Shown here in pieces: positions 12,698 through 24,010 of a stretch of DNA of 64,000 bases. A program made the translations under genes and the position numbers. Below the pieces are notes generated by a model. The model was not told where the DNA came from and ran no database searches. It worked only from the letters and a program-made list of their open reading frames with translations. How positions within the stretch are numbered: the first letter of the stretch is position 1; each line of letters opens with the position of its first letter. Source of the DNA: Glandiceps talaboti (lineage: Eukaryota > Hemichordata > Enteropneusta > Spengelidae); NCBI RefSeq assembly GCF_964340395.1, contig NC_135558.1, positions 15,324,500 to 15,388,499 on the forward strand. Direction: 5' to 3'.

Positions 12698-15516
12698 TCC
12701 TCCTTCCACACAGCATAATAAGGTCAAGAGGAACATTTCTTCAAACGAGCAATTTGTCAAAAATAGCTACACACACGTACATGTATACCATTGATATATG
12801 ATACATTCTCATCAATACATGTGACAGGAAGAAAATTTAATTCATTCTTTATTATTTCATTTTGAACAGATGAGTCTACAAAGTGGAGCACCCGTCCCAG
12901 AGGCTAATCCAACAATCAATGTAAGATATCCATAGTTTTATTTTGGTTTTGATTACTTTGCCACTCACTTCTTGTGAACGAATTGTCGTAAGGTCGTATC
13001 TACCTATACAACTTGAATTGCATAGCAGATACGACCTTACAGCACTGACGTGACCACATGTTGATGAAGGAGTAAAACCCGGGTCCTTTTATCAATGGAA
13101 GCCTTTCAGATGCTTTGGTATAATCATAAAAGAGTCAGAGATGCAACATTTTCAAACACTTTTTTTCAGCTACTTTGCAATCTAAGCTGAGTGGGGGATT
13201 ATTTGTAGTTGTGGTAATGCATATGATGTGGTGAGCAGAAGAAAACCCTACTGCAAGGATCCCTGTAACCAAGACGCAAAACTGTATTTGATTCCGAAAA
13301 CATTTCGTCAAGATTCTTCACAAAAGTGACCAGTTCATGTTTATCAATAGAATGATGCCACATTTCCCAGGGCATGCCTTTTGAGGCGAGCGATCGCTCC
13401 GCTCGCCTACCGCTCGCGCAAACTAAAATCCACGAGAGCGATTTTCCACTCGCCTGGGCCCCAACGAACCTTTACAACAGCCTGGTGTTATTTTATATCA
13501 TTTTTCAATATGTGGTTACCATAAAAATCGACGTTTGTTCGGTAAAATTACGTGGTGGGAGCGTGGCACACTTCCGTGTTCATAATCGTCTATCTCCATT
13601 CATGACCTATATATGTATCTGAAATTTGCATTGCACTACCCTTATATGGGAAAAATAGTGACGTATTCGAAGCGGGACATGCATGATGTCATGGCATTCA
13701 TGAATATTGATCAGCTCAGTATCATATGCGTGGAGATTTCAACTTTCGCATCATTGCAAATTGCGCAATTACGATTGATACGATGACTGTTTATACGATG
13801 TCGTTTTCAGCAATCCATCGATGAGTTTTTAGTTTTAAATTCCGATCGGCCTAGTTTTGTTAGAACGGGGTTTTTGGAGACCATCCGGCATCCTACGCTT
13901 ACGTGAATGTCTCCTCCGGAACATGAACAACAACTGCGATTTATGGTCGCTACACAAAGTACATGCCCAGAGTTCCGACAATAGCATGGCGATGTTTTGG
14001 AGGGCATTGAAAGAATGACAATAAAATAAGATCGATTATTTTACAAAATAAAAAATAAAAATAATCTGTCGATATTTTTCCCATCTTATCTTATTATTCT
14101 CGTGCAGTTTTCAGAGAAATTCCCGGGTTTTTATTTCATAATCACCAACATGCAGTTTCATTGTTTTTGTCCGATGATCTATTCAACTGCCGACCACGTC
14201 TGTTTTACCTCCATGACTTTATCGACTGCTGTAACATATAAAATATTTGCTCGAATTTTCGCCTTGTCGTGATTTCTAAAACAAAGTAGGTCTGCTGCTT
14301 AGACGTGAACGGATCTCGCTACTTTAGTCGGCGACACCGGTCGTCGGATCCGTGTGCAGGTACTAGGTGGGGTTACGTGTTTTATTGTCTCGGATCGAGT
14401 GAATGGTTACAAATTAGCAAGCAATGTAACGTCAACGTCAAAGCTCAACATCAGGAGGCATTTGTCATCTGGGGTACGTTAGTTTTTGTCAATTCATTGT
14501 AGTTTTGAACAATCTCAAGTTTGAATTAGCTGCATTTTAAGCGGAATAGAAGTGGTGGTTTCTTCAATGCCCTCCAAAACATGTACTTTGTAGCGACTAT
14601 AAATTGTTCCGGAGGAGATATTCAGGTAGGATGTTTTTATAAAAACGTTCTAAAGAAAACAAGACCAGTTAGCATTTGAAATTAAAAACATATTTTTGTA
14701 TTGTACTACTTGTAGTCACAACAAAAAACTTAATATTTTTTGATGTGCACAGACTTAACAAAATTGTTGCAATAATAATTGTTGTACTAATAACCAAACG
14801 AACTGTTACTTATAAATATATTTTTGCATACATTTTTTAAATGTGTGTGTTTTTTTAATTCTATTTTATTTATTTGGACCCAACTGGCCATTTGAAAATA
14901 CAAATAGAAATGAAAATGAAATTTTTTTTTCTTCACTCGCCTGACTATTTTCAGGTGAGGTATTAAATCACTCGCCTACCACTCGCCTGGATGGTTTCAG
15001 GAGAGTGATTTTTAGCTCTCCTGCCATTTTCAAAAGACATGCCCTGATTTCCCAAAATGCACCATTCAAGATGGCAGGTTTGCAAGATCTGTATTGACAT
15101 TCACATATTTGCATGATGTTGAGAATAATTTACATATAATGTGTTTGCTATACAGGTGCAATATACCATTCAACAGTTGGCGATATCAGGAATTAAGGTC
15201 AACAGACTAGATATGTATGGTGAGGTAAGTAAAAAGTAAAGATATGTTTGTATCATCCTATCAATGATAAAACAATGAATACTTTTACACTACAGCAGGG
15301 TCAGAAATTGTTTTTCTAAAGTTTTGGGGAATAGCAAGGTAGGTGTTTGGGAAGAGCGGGAAGGAATAAACAGATAAACAGACGTAGGAAAATGGAGAGG
15401 GTAAAGAAGAGATTGAGTACAGATAAATTCTGAAGCATACACAAATCAGCTTGATATGTTAAAGTAAGGTTGTGCAGAGTTCAACGGGAGACACAGTATA
15501 CACACAAATAGAATGT

Positions 15517-15581
<65 letters not shown>

Positions 15582-15791
15582 ATGTTTGTGTAAGAAAGAC
15601 GAGGTTGAGGAGGAAATACAATACATATATCCCACTATTTCTGCAAATGCTCCTTTGTTACTATGTTAGTCAATCCTTTCCTATCAAATCAGTATTTATC
15701 AGTAATATTTGTCTTTTTCTTCCAGAAATACAAACCATTCAAAGGAGTTAAATATCTAACAAAAGCTGGTAAATTCCAAGTGAGGACATGA
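2219..15791 (+). CDS. AP3M1: AP-3 complex subunit mu (AP3M), 13 exons
   Basis: Exons: 2219-2253, 3282-3360, 5473-5578, 6052-6164, 6588-6709, 7564-7690, 8695-8841, 10261-10334, 10861-10963, 11826-11984, 12870-12920, 15156-15224, 15726-15791 (TGA). They join in frame to 416 aa; the human protein is about 418. All introns are GT-AG, mostly gtaagt. The N-terminal longin-like domain (about 1-140) contains SVCDYFFEAQEK and PPLFVIEFLHRV. The mu-homology domain (about 175-416) contains DTLPTGQLSNVPWRR, GVKYTNNEAYFDV, KLSGMPDLTMSFMN and DDVSFHPCVRYKRWE, and ends GKFQVRT. The mu subunit of the AP-3 heterotetramer binds YxxPhi sorting signals and directs endosomal cargo to lysosomes and lysosome-related organelles. 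Identity is secure. No damage is seen, although introns 1, 2, 3, 7 and 11 carry repeats. Confidence 0.97.
2617..3056. mobile_element. MITE-like inverted-repeat element in AP3M intron 1
   Basis: The left arm (from 2617) has AGCTAAAA followed by GGCTTAGTGTTTCACTCATG. The right arm ending at 3013 is its inverse, with CATGAGTGAAACACCAAGCC and TTTTAGCT. The 43-bp right end is tandemly repeated (2971-3013 and 3014-3056). There is no coding capacity, so it looks like a non-autonomous DNA element. Confidence 0.6.
3351..3830 (-). pseudogene. THAP-domain-like fragment
   Basis: Minus-strand frame 3351-3698 reads NHRALLLYSMSEQYKKYTPN and then LHFYRIPRDKALKKQYDEVM. The second segment resembles the central part of THAP zinc-finger domains (F-x-R-x-P-x-D followed by basic residues). 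The N-terminal C-x(2-4)-C and the downstream C-x2-H were not found, so it is incomplete. Similarity to another copy at 61.5-61.7 kb continues upstream to about 3830. It lies antisense in AP3M intron 2 and is probably transposon-derived (P-element/THAP type). The family call is inference. Confidence 0.45.
5585..5960. repeat. ACATAC/CACA-rich low-complexity tract
   Basis: About 375 bases of degenerate ACATACAC/ATACACACATG repeats in AP3M intron 3, immediately after the exon-3 donor. The long frames on both strands are Cys/Met/Val or His/Thr/Tyr-rich translations of the repeat and are not genes. Confidence 0.85.
9309..9940. mobile_element. MITE family 1, copy 1 (long TIRs, about 8-bp TSD)
   Basis: The left terminus AGTCTCAGTTACCCAGACTC is mirrored at the right end by GAGTTTGGGTAACCAAGACT. 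The arms share about 50-60 bp, including the 'gggggctct' core. Flanking TTATGAC(A/C)TT on both sides is an imperfect target duplication. Other copies are at 45,909-46,248 and 55,039-55,397. There is no transposase frame. It sits in AP3M intron 7. Confidence 0.7.
12359..12394. repeat. GC-rich hairpin 'GTCCCCG...CGGGGAC'
   Basis: A short near-perfect palindrome, GTCCCCGCCAGACAAAGTCC followed by GGACGGGGAC, stands out in AT-rich intron sequence. Such GTCCCCG hairpins commonly mark ends of dispersed non-autonomous elements in marine invertebrates. No second end was identified here. Confidence 0.5.
12614..12695. repeat. (CA)n microsatellite
   Basis: About 40 CA units with one ATG interruption near 12,658, in AP3M intron 10. 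The open frames across it are simple-repeat artefacts. Confidence 0.95.
13368..15046. mobile_element. hAT-like element in AP3M intron 11
   Basis: It begins CAGGGCATGCCTTTT and ends AAAAGACATGCCCTG, an inverted terminal match of the CAGGG...CCCTG type found in hAT elements. ATTTCC precedes the left end (13,362-13,367) and follows the right end (15,047-15,052). Inside, both ends carry 'ctcgcct' repeats, and 13,889-14,010 is imperfectly inverted at 14,565-14,632. No transposase is recognisable, so it is probably non-autonomous or decayed. Confidence 0.6.
15520..15578. repeat. (GA)n microsatellite
   Basis: About 29 uninterrupted GA units in the last AP3M intron, about 150 bases upstream of the final exon acceptor. 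Confidence 0.95.
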
Positions 15792-16441
15792 GGAGATCCT
15801 ACAAATACTATTTACTTTATTTGTTTTTATTGTAAAAAAAAAGAAGATATACTTGTCAGTATGTGCATTTATTTTGTAGAGCATGTGATGAGGAGAATAT
15901 TAAAACGGACACGACACAGTGAAGTAGTGCATGAACAGGAGAGAGGTTTGCTGCATAAAGATCTCTTTATATGGCCAACATTAGGATGTGTACTTAGCAA
16001 TTATTGAATTACAGTGGTTTATTTGAAGAGAGGGCCGAGTTTATGGTTAGATGTAGAATGAAGACCTATAGTCAAATTTCAGACGTGAATTCAAAGACCC
16101 AACTGTATCATAGTGGTCTGAGATGTTGGTCGTACTTGTTGTATTGCAGGTATACCTGAAGGACACTTTTTTCTCCCCCCAAACCTTCCATGTGCTGTTA
16201 AATTTACAACAATATATAATGTGAAATAATTCCTGTAACAACCATTATAGTAAACTTAACCTATACTGTAATAATCCCTAACCCTATTGGCAATCAAATA
16301 GAGAAACTCCATTTTAGAAGAGTTCAAAATCTGACTATTAAAGTATGTACTTCCTAGCGCTAACGCTAATGCCCAATTTCCCCCGTTTGCTCGAAGCCCA
16401 CACTTGATGGCTGAAAACAACCCCCCCCCCCCAAAAAAAAA

Positions 16442-16554
<113 letters not shown>

Positions 16555-17303
16555 AGTAGTAGATAAAGACGTGAAATACATAAATGTCAAAACTTTTTTC
16601 TTTTTCGCTTTACTACTCTACGAGTTTTAAGTTTTTATCCTCTGTATACTGTAGTCAAGTTCTGTCATGTGTTAGCAGCTGATGATTTGCATATTATGTA
16701 GACAGGGGGTTACTGTACTTCAGACATCAGACCAACATTTTAAATTCAAAATAGGAATTGTACAAGTGAACATGTACAAAAATTCTTGCATAATTTTCTA
16801 AAAAGAAAGTATGCTCGCATAGTCAAGTCGAACTTGTCCAAATTGTAAGTTAAAAACCACTAGCAGAGGCAATGAGCCTTCTGTAGAATATTTCTTGAAA
16901 CACCCCCCCCCCCACAAAACGACGCCCTCTAGTGGCAAACAAAGGAAATAGGTTACAGGGTGAGAGAACTCGAAGGGGGTGGGACTTCAAATAGGGTTAG
17001 ACAGTTTTGTTAAATGTGCTATTTAAACTGTAGCTCGTTCATGTGTATGTGTATATTATATTATTCAGCTGCAGAAATAAAGTACAAATAATAAAAGGAA
17101 AACAATTGCATTCCACTGAGTAACTTTGTCCACGCAGTTAAATTTGAAAGGAAAATAGAAGATTGAAAGAGAGAACATGTTAAGGATATGTGTGTTCCCG
17201 GTTTTTGTTCTAGTAAGGTAGAAGATGCGCAAATATACAATAGAAGATGCACAAATATACAATATTGTGAGTGAGAAACCCATTACTGCTCATACGTACA
17301 CGT

Positions 17304-17326
17304 ACATACATACATACATACATACA

Positions 17327-17356
<30 letters not shown>
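17304..17356. repeat. (CATA)n microsatellite
   Basis: About 13 CATA units flanked by degenerate 'gactcacagacatacat' repeats. Confidence 0.9.
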
Positions 17357-17358
<2 letters not shown>

Positions 17359-18339
17359 CTGACTCACAGACATACATAGACTCACAGACATACATGTAGA
17401 GTCATTTATATATGTAATGGTAGAAATACCCAAACAGAAATGAAATATTTAAGTAATTTAATTACAATTCAAAGAAAACTATCTACAATAGAAATATAGA
17501 TAATAAACAGAAAATAGACAGGCTTGATGTACTACTATATTAAAATTATAATATCTCTTAGGGACCGGACAGAATTTACGGCAGGGGGAGGGCCTGGGGA
17601 GAAATTATCTCTGACTTGGTTTTTTTCCTGCCCCCCCCCCCCCATCCACTGTGACCAAAATTTCACAGCCCCCCCTTTCAAAAGTATAAAAATTTCATGC
17701 CCCCCCCCCCCAAAAAAAAAAGAAGAAAAAAAGTGCACAATATCCTGCCCCCTACAATAACTAAAAATAGCGCAAATATTGCGTTGCCGCACAACTTCAT
17801 GTTCAGGGCAATGATAGATATATAATTTTTTGAAGATTTAAAGTTGTAACCAAAACAAAATTTTCATACCTAATTTCCATCATCATAATCCAGCCATCCT
17901 ATGTTGACAAGTATGGCAACATCCTAATCAAACTTTAAAGGGATGTGTCTACAAGGTTTTGTACTTCTTTATTTTTTTAAATAAATTTGGAACCAAGTCA
18001 TACCAATGTAACATGTTTAACTTTCTTGGTTGTCTTATTGTAATATTTTAAACACAAGCTACATTCAGTTTATATGGGTAGGTGATGAAACAGCTGTCTT
18101 ACAACATATTACATAATCAAGTCATAAACCAAACTGGCCATGCTACAGGCTTTACCACCAGAGGAAATAGTAAAGTAAACATTATAGTTAATTAACAATG
18201 TACTGTTCTCACTGTGTCAGCTATTAATGAGGACACATCTACACATTCTCAACAAAGTTAAGCTCAATCTACTGGGTAATTTCAGAGTTGAAGATTTTGA
18301 GGAAAAGCAATGATATAGAATAACACTTCTAGAAACATC

Positions 18340-18935
18340 TCACCAAGTTTCAAACTCATTCACTTAGTACTTTTTGAGATATAAATTTTTGACCAAAATT
18401 CACATTTTTACACCTTAATTCCATATCACTCATGGAATCATGGTATGCGTAACATATCTTCGTCCATACATCCCTAAATGCATTTCCATTAAATTTCAGC
18501 CCAATCTGCTCAGTGGTTTTGGAATTATAGATTTTCAACCAAAGAGACACATTTTTAGCCCTAATTTGCATATCACTGATGGAATCATCCCATCATGAAC
18601 AAATCTTACTTTACACCCCCTTAAGAATGTTCCCACCAAATTTCGCACCAATCTGCCCAGTAGTTTCTGAGTTTAAGTTTTTTGACCAAAAATTACATTT
18701 TTTGACCCAAATCACACACCTGTGATGCGATCATTTTGATTTGAACAATTTCCCAACTAAATAGACACCCAAGGTAATGGACCCACCAAATATCGTGGCA
18801 ATCGGTTCAGCGGTTTTTGACTTTAAGTTGTTTACACACATACACACACACACACACACAGACAGACAGACAGACAGACAGACAGACGCCGGGCGATCCC
18901 TATAGCACTACTGAACCTCAGTTCAGTTGTGCTAA
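18340..18935. mobile_element. Helitron-like tandem array with terminal hairpin
   Basis: Degenerate units of about 120 bp repeat four times, with words such as 'ccaatctgc(c/t)cagt' and 'tttgaccaaa...acattttt'. They end in (CA)n, (GACA)n, 'cgccgggcgatccctatag' and a hairpin in which CTGAAC and GTTCAG flank CTCA, followed by 'tgtgctaaa'. This arrangement resembles Helentron/Helitron-type non-autonomous elements. The exact family is inferred. Confidence 0.5.
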
Positions 18936-19959
18936 AAAGAGTACAAATATTTTTGTTACTGTAGCACAACTGTAATATTTCTTTTGATACTACTATTATG
19001 TTACTATTTCAGCCCAAACAACTTAGTAGTTGTAGAGGAAGTTTTTTAGAAAACAAAACAAAATAAAACATTTTGACCATACATGTAATCATACACATGT
19101 GGTATAATCTTGTTTATTTCCCAACTAGACACCATAAGTAGTCATCACTTAATACCAAGGCATTTGATGTGGTGGTTTTAACTGTCATTCACTAATACAT
19201 ACACAGAAACACAGACACAGAGTAAACACACATTCACATGCGTGATTTGTGAAAAACTGTAGTGGGGACATTTGTGGGGTGTATCTAAGGACATCACATC
19301 ACCTACATAGTGTATTCAAATATCTATTTATACTCATAACACAATAACTATCTAATGTCAGACATTTGTGATGTCATGAAGTGCTAGCAAACTAAGGATT
19401 TTATGCACACTGAGGTCTGACAAATATAGCTTTCACTTTCCTACACCAAATGCATTACCAATACACATGTAAATGTAAGACATTTGTGACTTCATGAAAG
19501 TGCAAAGAAATTCAGAATGTTGTGGAATACTTAGATGTAATCAATATGCTTTCATTTCCAAAACCATACATATTTAAACCTATATAGTGTCAGGCATTTG
19601 TGACTTCATGATGGGGACAGCAAATTCAGAATTGTATTCAATACACTGTACAGTGATCAGATGAGTATATACGGCCAGAAGGCAACTACCAATGTTAGTG
19701 CAAAGTCACTGATGAAAAAACACTTAACACCACGCAGACATCTAAATGCTTTACATATTTAGTACAGATAGATGCATTTGATGATGCTGAGAAGGGAAAT
19801 AGTTTAATTTCACTGGTTAAAGAAAACAAGTCTTGCCTCACATCTTCAGACTCTAGTGAGTCTGAGAGTGAAACTCAAGAAGTGTCAAGGAAAGAAATAA
19901 AACACCTAAATTAATCTGGCCAGACGTTTTTGTATTTACATTTTTCACCAAAAGGTCAC

Positions 19960-20125
<166 letters not shown>

Positions 20126-20169
20126 TCTTGATGGTAATTACACACTGAACCTGTTTCCACAGTGCTAAA

Positions 20170-20217
20170 ATGTATGTATGTATGTATGTATGTATGTATG
20201 TATGTATGTATGTATAC

Positions 20218-20258
<41 letters not shown>
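20170..20258. repeat. (GTAT)n and (TG)n microsatellites
   Basis: About 12 GTAT units are followed by about 18 TG units with a short ACATATA spacer. Confidence 0.93.
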
Positions 20259-20260
<2 letters not shown>

Positions 20261-20605
20261 CAACTTGGAGTATATAAGAGTAATTCAGGGTGTATCAAAT
20301 TAATTTTGAGTAGTGTTTTTATGCTTCACTAAATAGGTACATACAAACGTACACACTTCCATTTTAATACATAAATGAAAGTGTAGACATTCAATATTAA
20401 AGGCGATATCAAGTGCTATCTCATGCAATGCTAAATTTTCTAACATATTAATTTTTTTCAATGACAAAATATTTCGCGGCCCCCCCTTTCAAACCATGAG
20501 AATTTTCATGGCCCCCCCTTCAAGCCTCCCATTTTTTTCATGGCCCCCCCCCCCAATTTCTCCCCAGCCCCCCCCCCCCCCCCGCCGTAAATTCTGACCG
20601 GTCCC

Positions 20606-21445
20606 TTAGTTTGGTTGAGAGTAGACTGTAAAATACGTCGTGACGTTTCGCCCTCACCGGCCTCCTCGTCTCTTAGGGGTTGCCTGATGTTTGAGGGCGC
20701 CCCGTCACGGAGTACCTTGCAGACTAGGTTGAGAGGTGAAGTTCGTTTAGCATTCTTGGATTTGACTGAGGCACACAATCAGACTTCAAGCGTGAAAGTA
20801 AACTTGAGGAATTTGAGATACTGAAGTTCAAATCTACTCAGTCGAATAACGGAGTCAGCAGAATTCAATGTCAACCATACGTCGATATGGCAAATGAAAA
20901 TTAACGTGGCAACCTAAGTGCAATCAAGATTATTCGGCGTTTGATATACTGTAGGAGCAGTGGTTGAATTGTTTGAATTATCAAGCCGATACTGATCATA
21001 AGTATTCTACATCAATAGTACATTGAAACAGCTTTATTTGAAATGTAGAGAAAATAATATTAGAAATCCGGAGAATCGCGAGAACAAAATTAATTATTAA
21101 TCCCGTACCCTTTGCTTATAGGCGGTGTTTTCACGACTTAGAGCTTATGGCAATACACGCCACATATAACATTAACATTGTCTTCTGTTGTTGTAAGTAG
21201 AGTTGATGATGTAACAGGGTTTCATCAACTTTGTTTGTAAGCTTGTAGTTAAATAATGTCATCGAATCTTTTTATGTTTCAAACCTTGATACAATAGTTG
21301 AGTTCTGACAATACAGCAAATTATGGTAAAATATACTTCAGTAAGTAGAAGACTGTAGAATAATACTGGTAGCTTTATATGCAGCAAAAATTATCCCATC
21401 CCCAAAACTACACAAACCCAGCTTATGTCCCTTTAAGAAAATATG

Positions 21446-21488
<43 letters not shown>

Positions 21489-21520
21489 GCAGCAGCAGCA
21501 GCAAAAACAACAACAACAGC

Positions 21521-21562
<42 letters not shown>

Positions 21563-21671
21563 CGTAAGCGAAGCGAATTAATCGACAAAGATAAAGCCAG
21601 TTGTTACAAAATGTAAATGTGATTTATTTGATTTCAGAGAAGACATCTTGTTAGCTTGACCGACAGTAAAG
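20606..21671. other. gap without gene; (CAA)n tract
   Basis: AT-rich sequence. The only notable structure is CAA/CAG repeats at 21,449-21,561, which produce a polyglutamine frame. 'tttatttgaaatgtagagaaaataat' near 21,030 resembles a stretch near 44,570 and may be a dispersed repeat. No gene was seen. Confidence 0.6.
21449..21561. repeat. (CAA)n/(CAG)n microsatellite
   Basis: About 37 CAA units with a short CAG block in the middle. The polyglutamine reading has no coding context. Confidence 0.93.
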
Positions 21672-22592
21672 ATGAAATAGTATAAGTTGGAGTATATAGT
21701 AGCTATCCTTGTTGTTATTTTTGCTTTTTGCGATGCTGGACGTTCGATTTCCGAGGAAAAGGAATCTAAGCAGCGGATTCGTAGAGGTTGGCCGCTCGTT
21801 GGTATAGGGAGGTATGCTCTGAGACTCCCATGCATATAGATAGTTTCATGTTTACCGATAATGTTTTTACATAATTGCATAGATTGTGTGCAGTGGTGTG
21901 AATGTTACAATAACTTACATCCTATGCTAAACAAATAATTGGCTGATAAATGATAAACGTGTGATGTCATACTTGTGAACGTTCGCTGAGGTGGAGGAGA
22001 GGGGGTTGGGGTTGCCCTTAACGAATGATGTTCGCCGGTTTTTGAGCTTAATTGTGCTACACTGTGTGCAATTGTCCATTAAACTGTAGTATGGCCAGTT
22101 TCTTATTGGTTTCTGTGTGTTTGTATCGAAGAGAAAAGCTGCATGCTATTGTGAAATTTGCTGTATGTGCTCTGGCTTGTGAGAATGTAGCTAATGATGT
22201 GTTTGTGTTTTCTTCAAAATCCATAGAAATTGGAGTAATGCCGCGACCAATTTGGAAACGTGATTGTTATGGTGCAGACTGTCCCGCCTCCAAACCAGCT
22301 GACAAGGGTAAGTGTTGTTTCATTAAGCTTATAGATCACGATTTTCGCGGTTTGGAAAACAATAAAATTAATGGAGGTTTATCTTGCGTTATGCGAGGAG
22401 ATTGTAATTTTTCTCAAATTGCAAACACACCAAACAGTGTCCTGGGAATCAAAATAATACAGGAGGACAGTTTTTATCATCAAATCCAAGAGGACATAAA
22501 CTTACTTCTTGCCTCTAAAAATCGTCACACCATACATTATTGGAACCCCTCAGCATTAAGGTGATGGATGGTGGGAGGGCAAAAAGTGAGTC

Positions 22593-22630
<38 letters not shown>

Positions 22631-22870
22631 GGGGATGCGAGGGGTGCCCTTTTTATATAGTGTTGAACGTTTATCCAAATTAGACCTTGCAGCAGTTACG
22701 TTAATTTTCATATTTAATAAAAATGATTATAGTATTGTACGTAAACTTCGAGTGGCAAAACTTATTAAGATTAATTAATTGTTTATTGTTTTCTAGCTTC
22801 TCATAATCACTCTTTCGATATGGTGAATAGGTGTACCTGTGTGACTAACGACGTCCAAGCGAAATCCTAA
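21672..22870 (+). CDS. candidate small secreted prohormone-like peptide gene (unrecognised)
   Basis: Proposed exons are 21,672-21,801, 22,227-22,307 and 22,797-22,870 (TAA). They join in frame to 95 codons including the stop. Exon 1 reads M-K-stop-YKLEY and then VAILVVIFAFCDA, a good signal-peptide core, then a Glu/Lys-rich spacer and the basic site RIRR before GWPLV. Exon 2 holds MPRPIWKR, a second basic site, and DCYGADCPASKPADKG. Exon 3 ends the chain with NRCTCVTNDVQAKS. The product after KR has Cys spacing C-x4-C-x21-C-x-C. The second donor (gtaagt) and third-exon acceptor (ttttctag) are strong. The first donor (gtatag) is weak, and TAG at codon 3 is a premature stop, a sequence error or a sign that the true start lies elsewhere. 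It was not matched to any known peptide family. The stop lies 48 nt before the next promoter motif. Confidence 0.42.
22594..22632. repeat. (GTT)n microsatellite
   Basis: About 13 GTT units in the second intron of the candidate peptide gene. The poly-Leu frame is an artefact. Confidence 0.9.
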
Positions 22871-22917
22871 TTTATCTAGAGATGATGTTATTCGAGTCGG
22901 CTCTTAACAAGTGAAAA

Positions 22918-23020
22918 CCGGAAGTGACAAGATATATGTATTACGCATGCGCATATTTACTCGCAAAAACGAAATTCGCAGTTCTGTATCAGATCTAGAT
23001 CATAGATGACCTGATGCATG
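22918..23020 (+). promoter_or_regulatory. promoter and 5' UTR exon of MS4A-like copy a
   Basis: CCGGAAGTGAC (22,918-22,928, ETS-like) is followed by TACGCATGCGCA (22,942-22,953, NRF1-like) and 'tatttactcgc'. A possible first-exon donor, gtatgt, lies at 23,021. The same motif order recurs upstream of copy b, so the promoter was duplicated with the gene. The non-coding first exon is inferred from the acceptor just upstream of the start codon. Confidence 0.55.
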
Positions 23021-23354
23021 GTATGTATATCAAACTTATATTATATTTTCCAAGGGGCAGACTCCCCCTCCCTCCCTGCGGGTAGGGGGTAGTAAAATTT
23101 CTAGGGAGTGTCGTTCGAAACTAAATAAATCACATATAATAACGTTACTTGCCTGCTATCATACATACTATAGCTACACATCACGGTCACAATGAAAATA
23201 TGAATAAAACGGTATAATATAATGTACACTTCTATTGTGTCAGTGTCTATCTTTGAATGTAACATAAGAGCATATATCTTGAGTATGTATACTATACTAT
23301 ATCTACAAGTGCATATGTCATATAAAGTTTGATAATATAGCATGTAGTTTTATT

Positions 23355-24010
23355 GATTAATTTGCCGTGATAATTAACGACTTTCCGTAATAACTAATTA
23401 GACTATATCTTGAGAATACATGCTTCAAATTCAATATAATTTGGTGCATACTTCCAACACAACAAATGACACGTCCTGAAAAAGCTTGTTGATGTAGCTT
23501 TTAGTTTTAACAAGTCATTTGCATAAGAGATGATTTTTCAATAATTATGATATATATATATATGAAGAGTGCAAGCTTCAAGTTCTATATAATTTGGTTT
23601 GTACATCCATGAGTCCAGGATGCACATGTCTCATAGTATACTGCATATTGGTGTAACACTTAGATTTAATGATTCATTTGCATAATTAATGATTTTAAGG
23701 AATTGGGCATTATCTCAAGAATGCACTCTTCAAATTCAATTTAGTTCAAACATTGATGGTAAGAAAGTCCATGTACTATATAAAGTTTACAATGTAGCTT
23801 TTAGTTTTAATGACTCATTTGCATAATTATTGATTTTAGTAATTAGGCTATATCTTCATAATTCATACTTCAAATTCAATATAATTTTGTACATCCTAAC
23901 ATAACTAACCCCACATGTTCTGAAAAGTGTGTTGATGTCACTTTAGTTTTTAAGAGTCATTTGCATAATTTATTATTTTCAGTAAATTCAGTAACATGTG
24001 GTACATACAT
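23355..24010. repeat. degenerate tandem array, about 142-150 bp units
   Basis: About five units share 'catttgcataattaatgatttt', 'caaattcaatataattt' and 'agcttttagtttta'. The catttgcat words lie near 23,517, 23,667, 23,815 and 23,957. The array fills the intron between the 5' UTR exon and the start-codon exon of copy a. It was not seen at the equivalent place in copy b. Confidence 0.7.

Noticed and set aside
21379-21567. Polyglutamine open frame
   Set aside because: It is the translation of a (CAA)n microsatellite with no splice sites or conserved flanks. The same applies at 50,805-51,266.
22052-22564. 170-codon open frame on the plus strand
   Set aside because: It runs through the strong gtaagt donor at 22,308, and its first half has no coding character. 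Only 22,227-22,307 is kept, as exon 2 of the candidate peptide gene.
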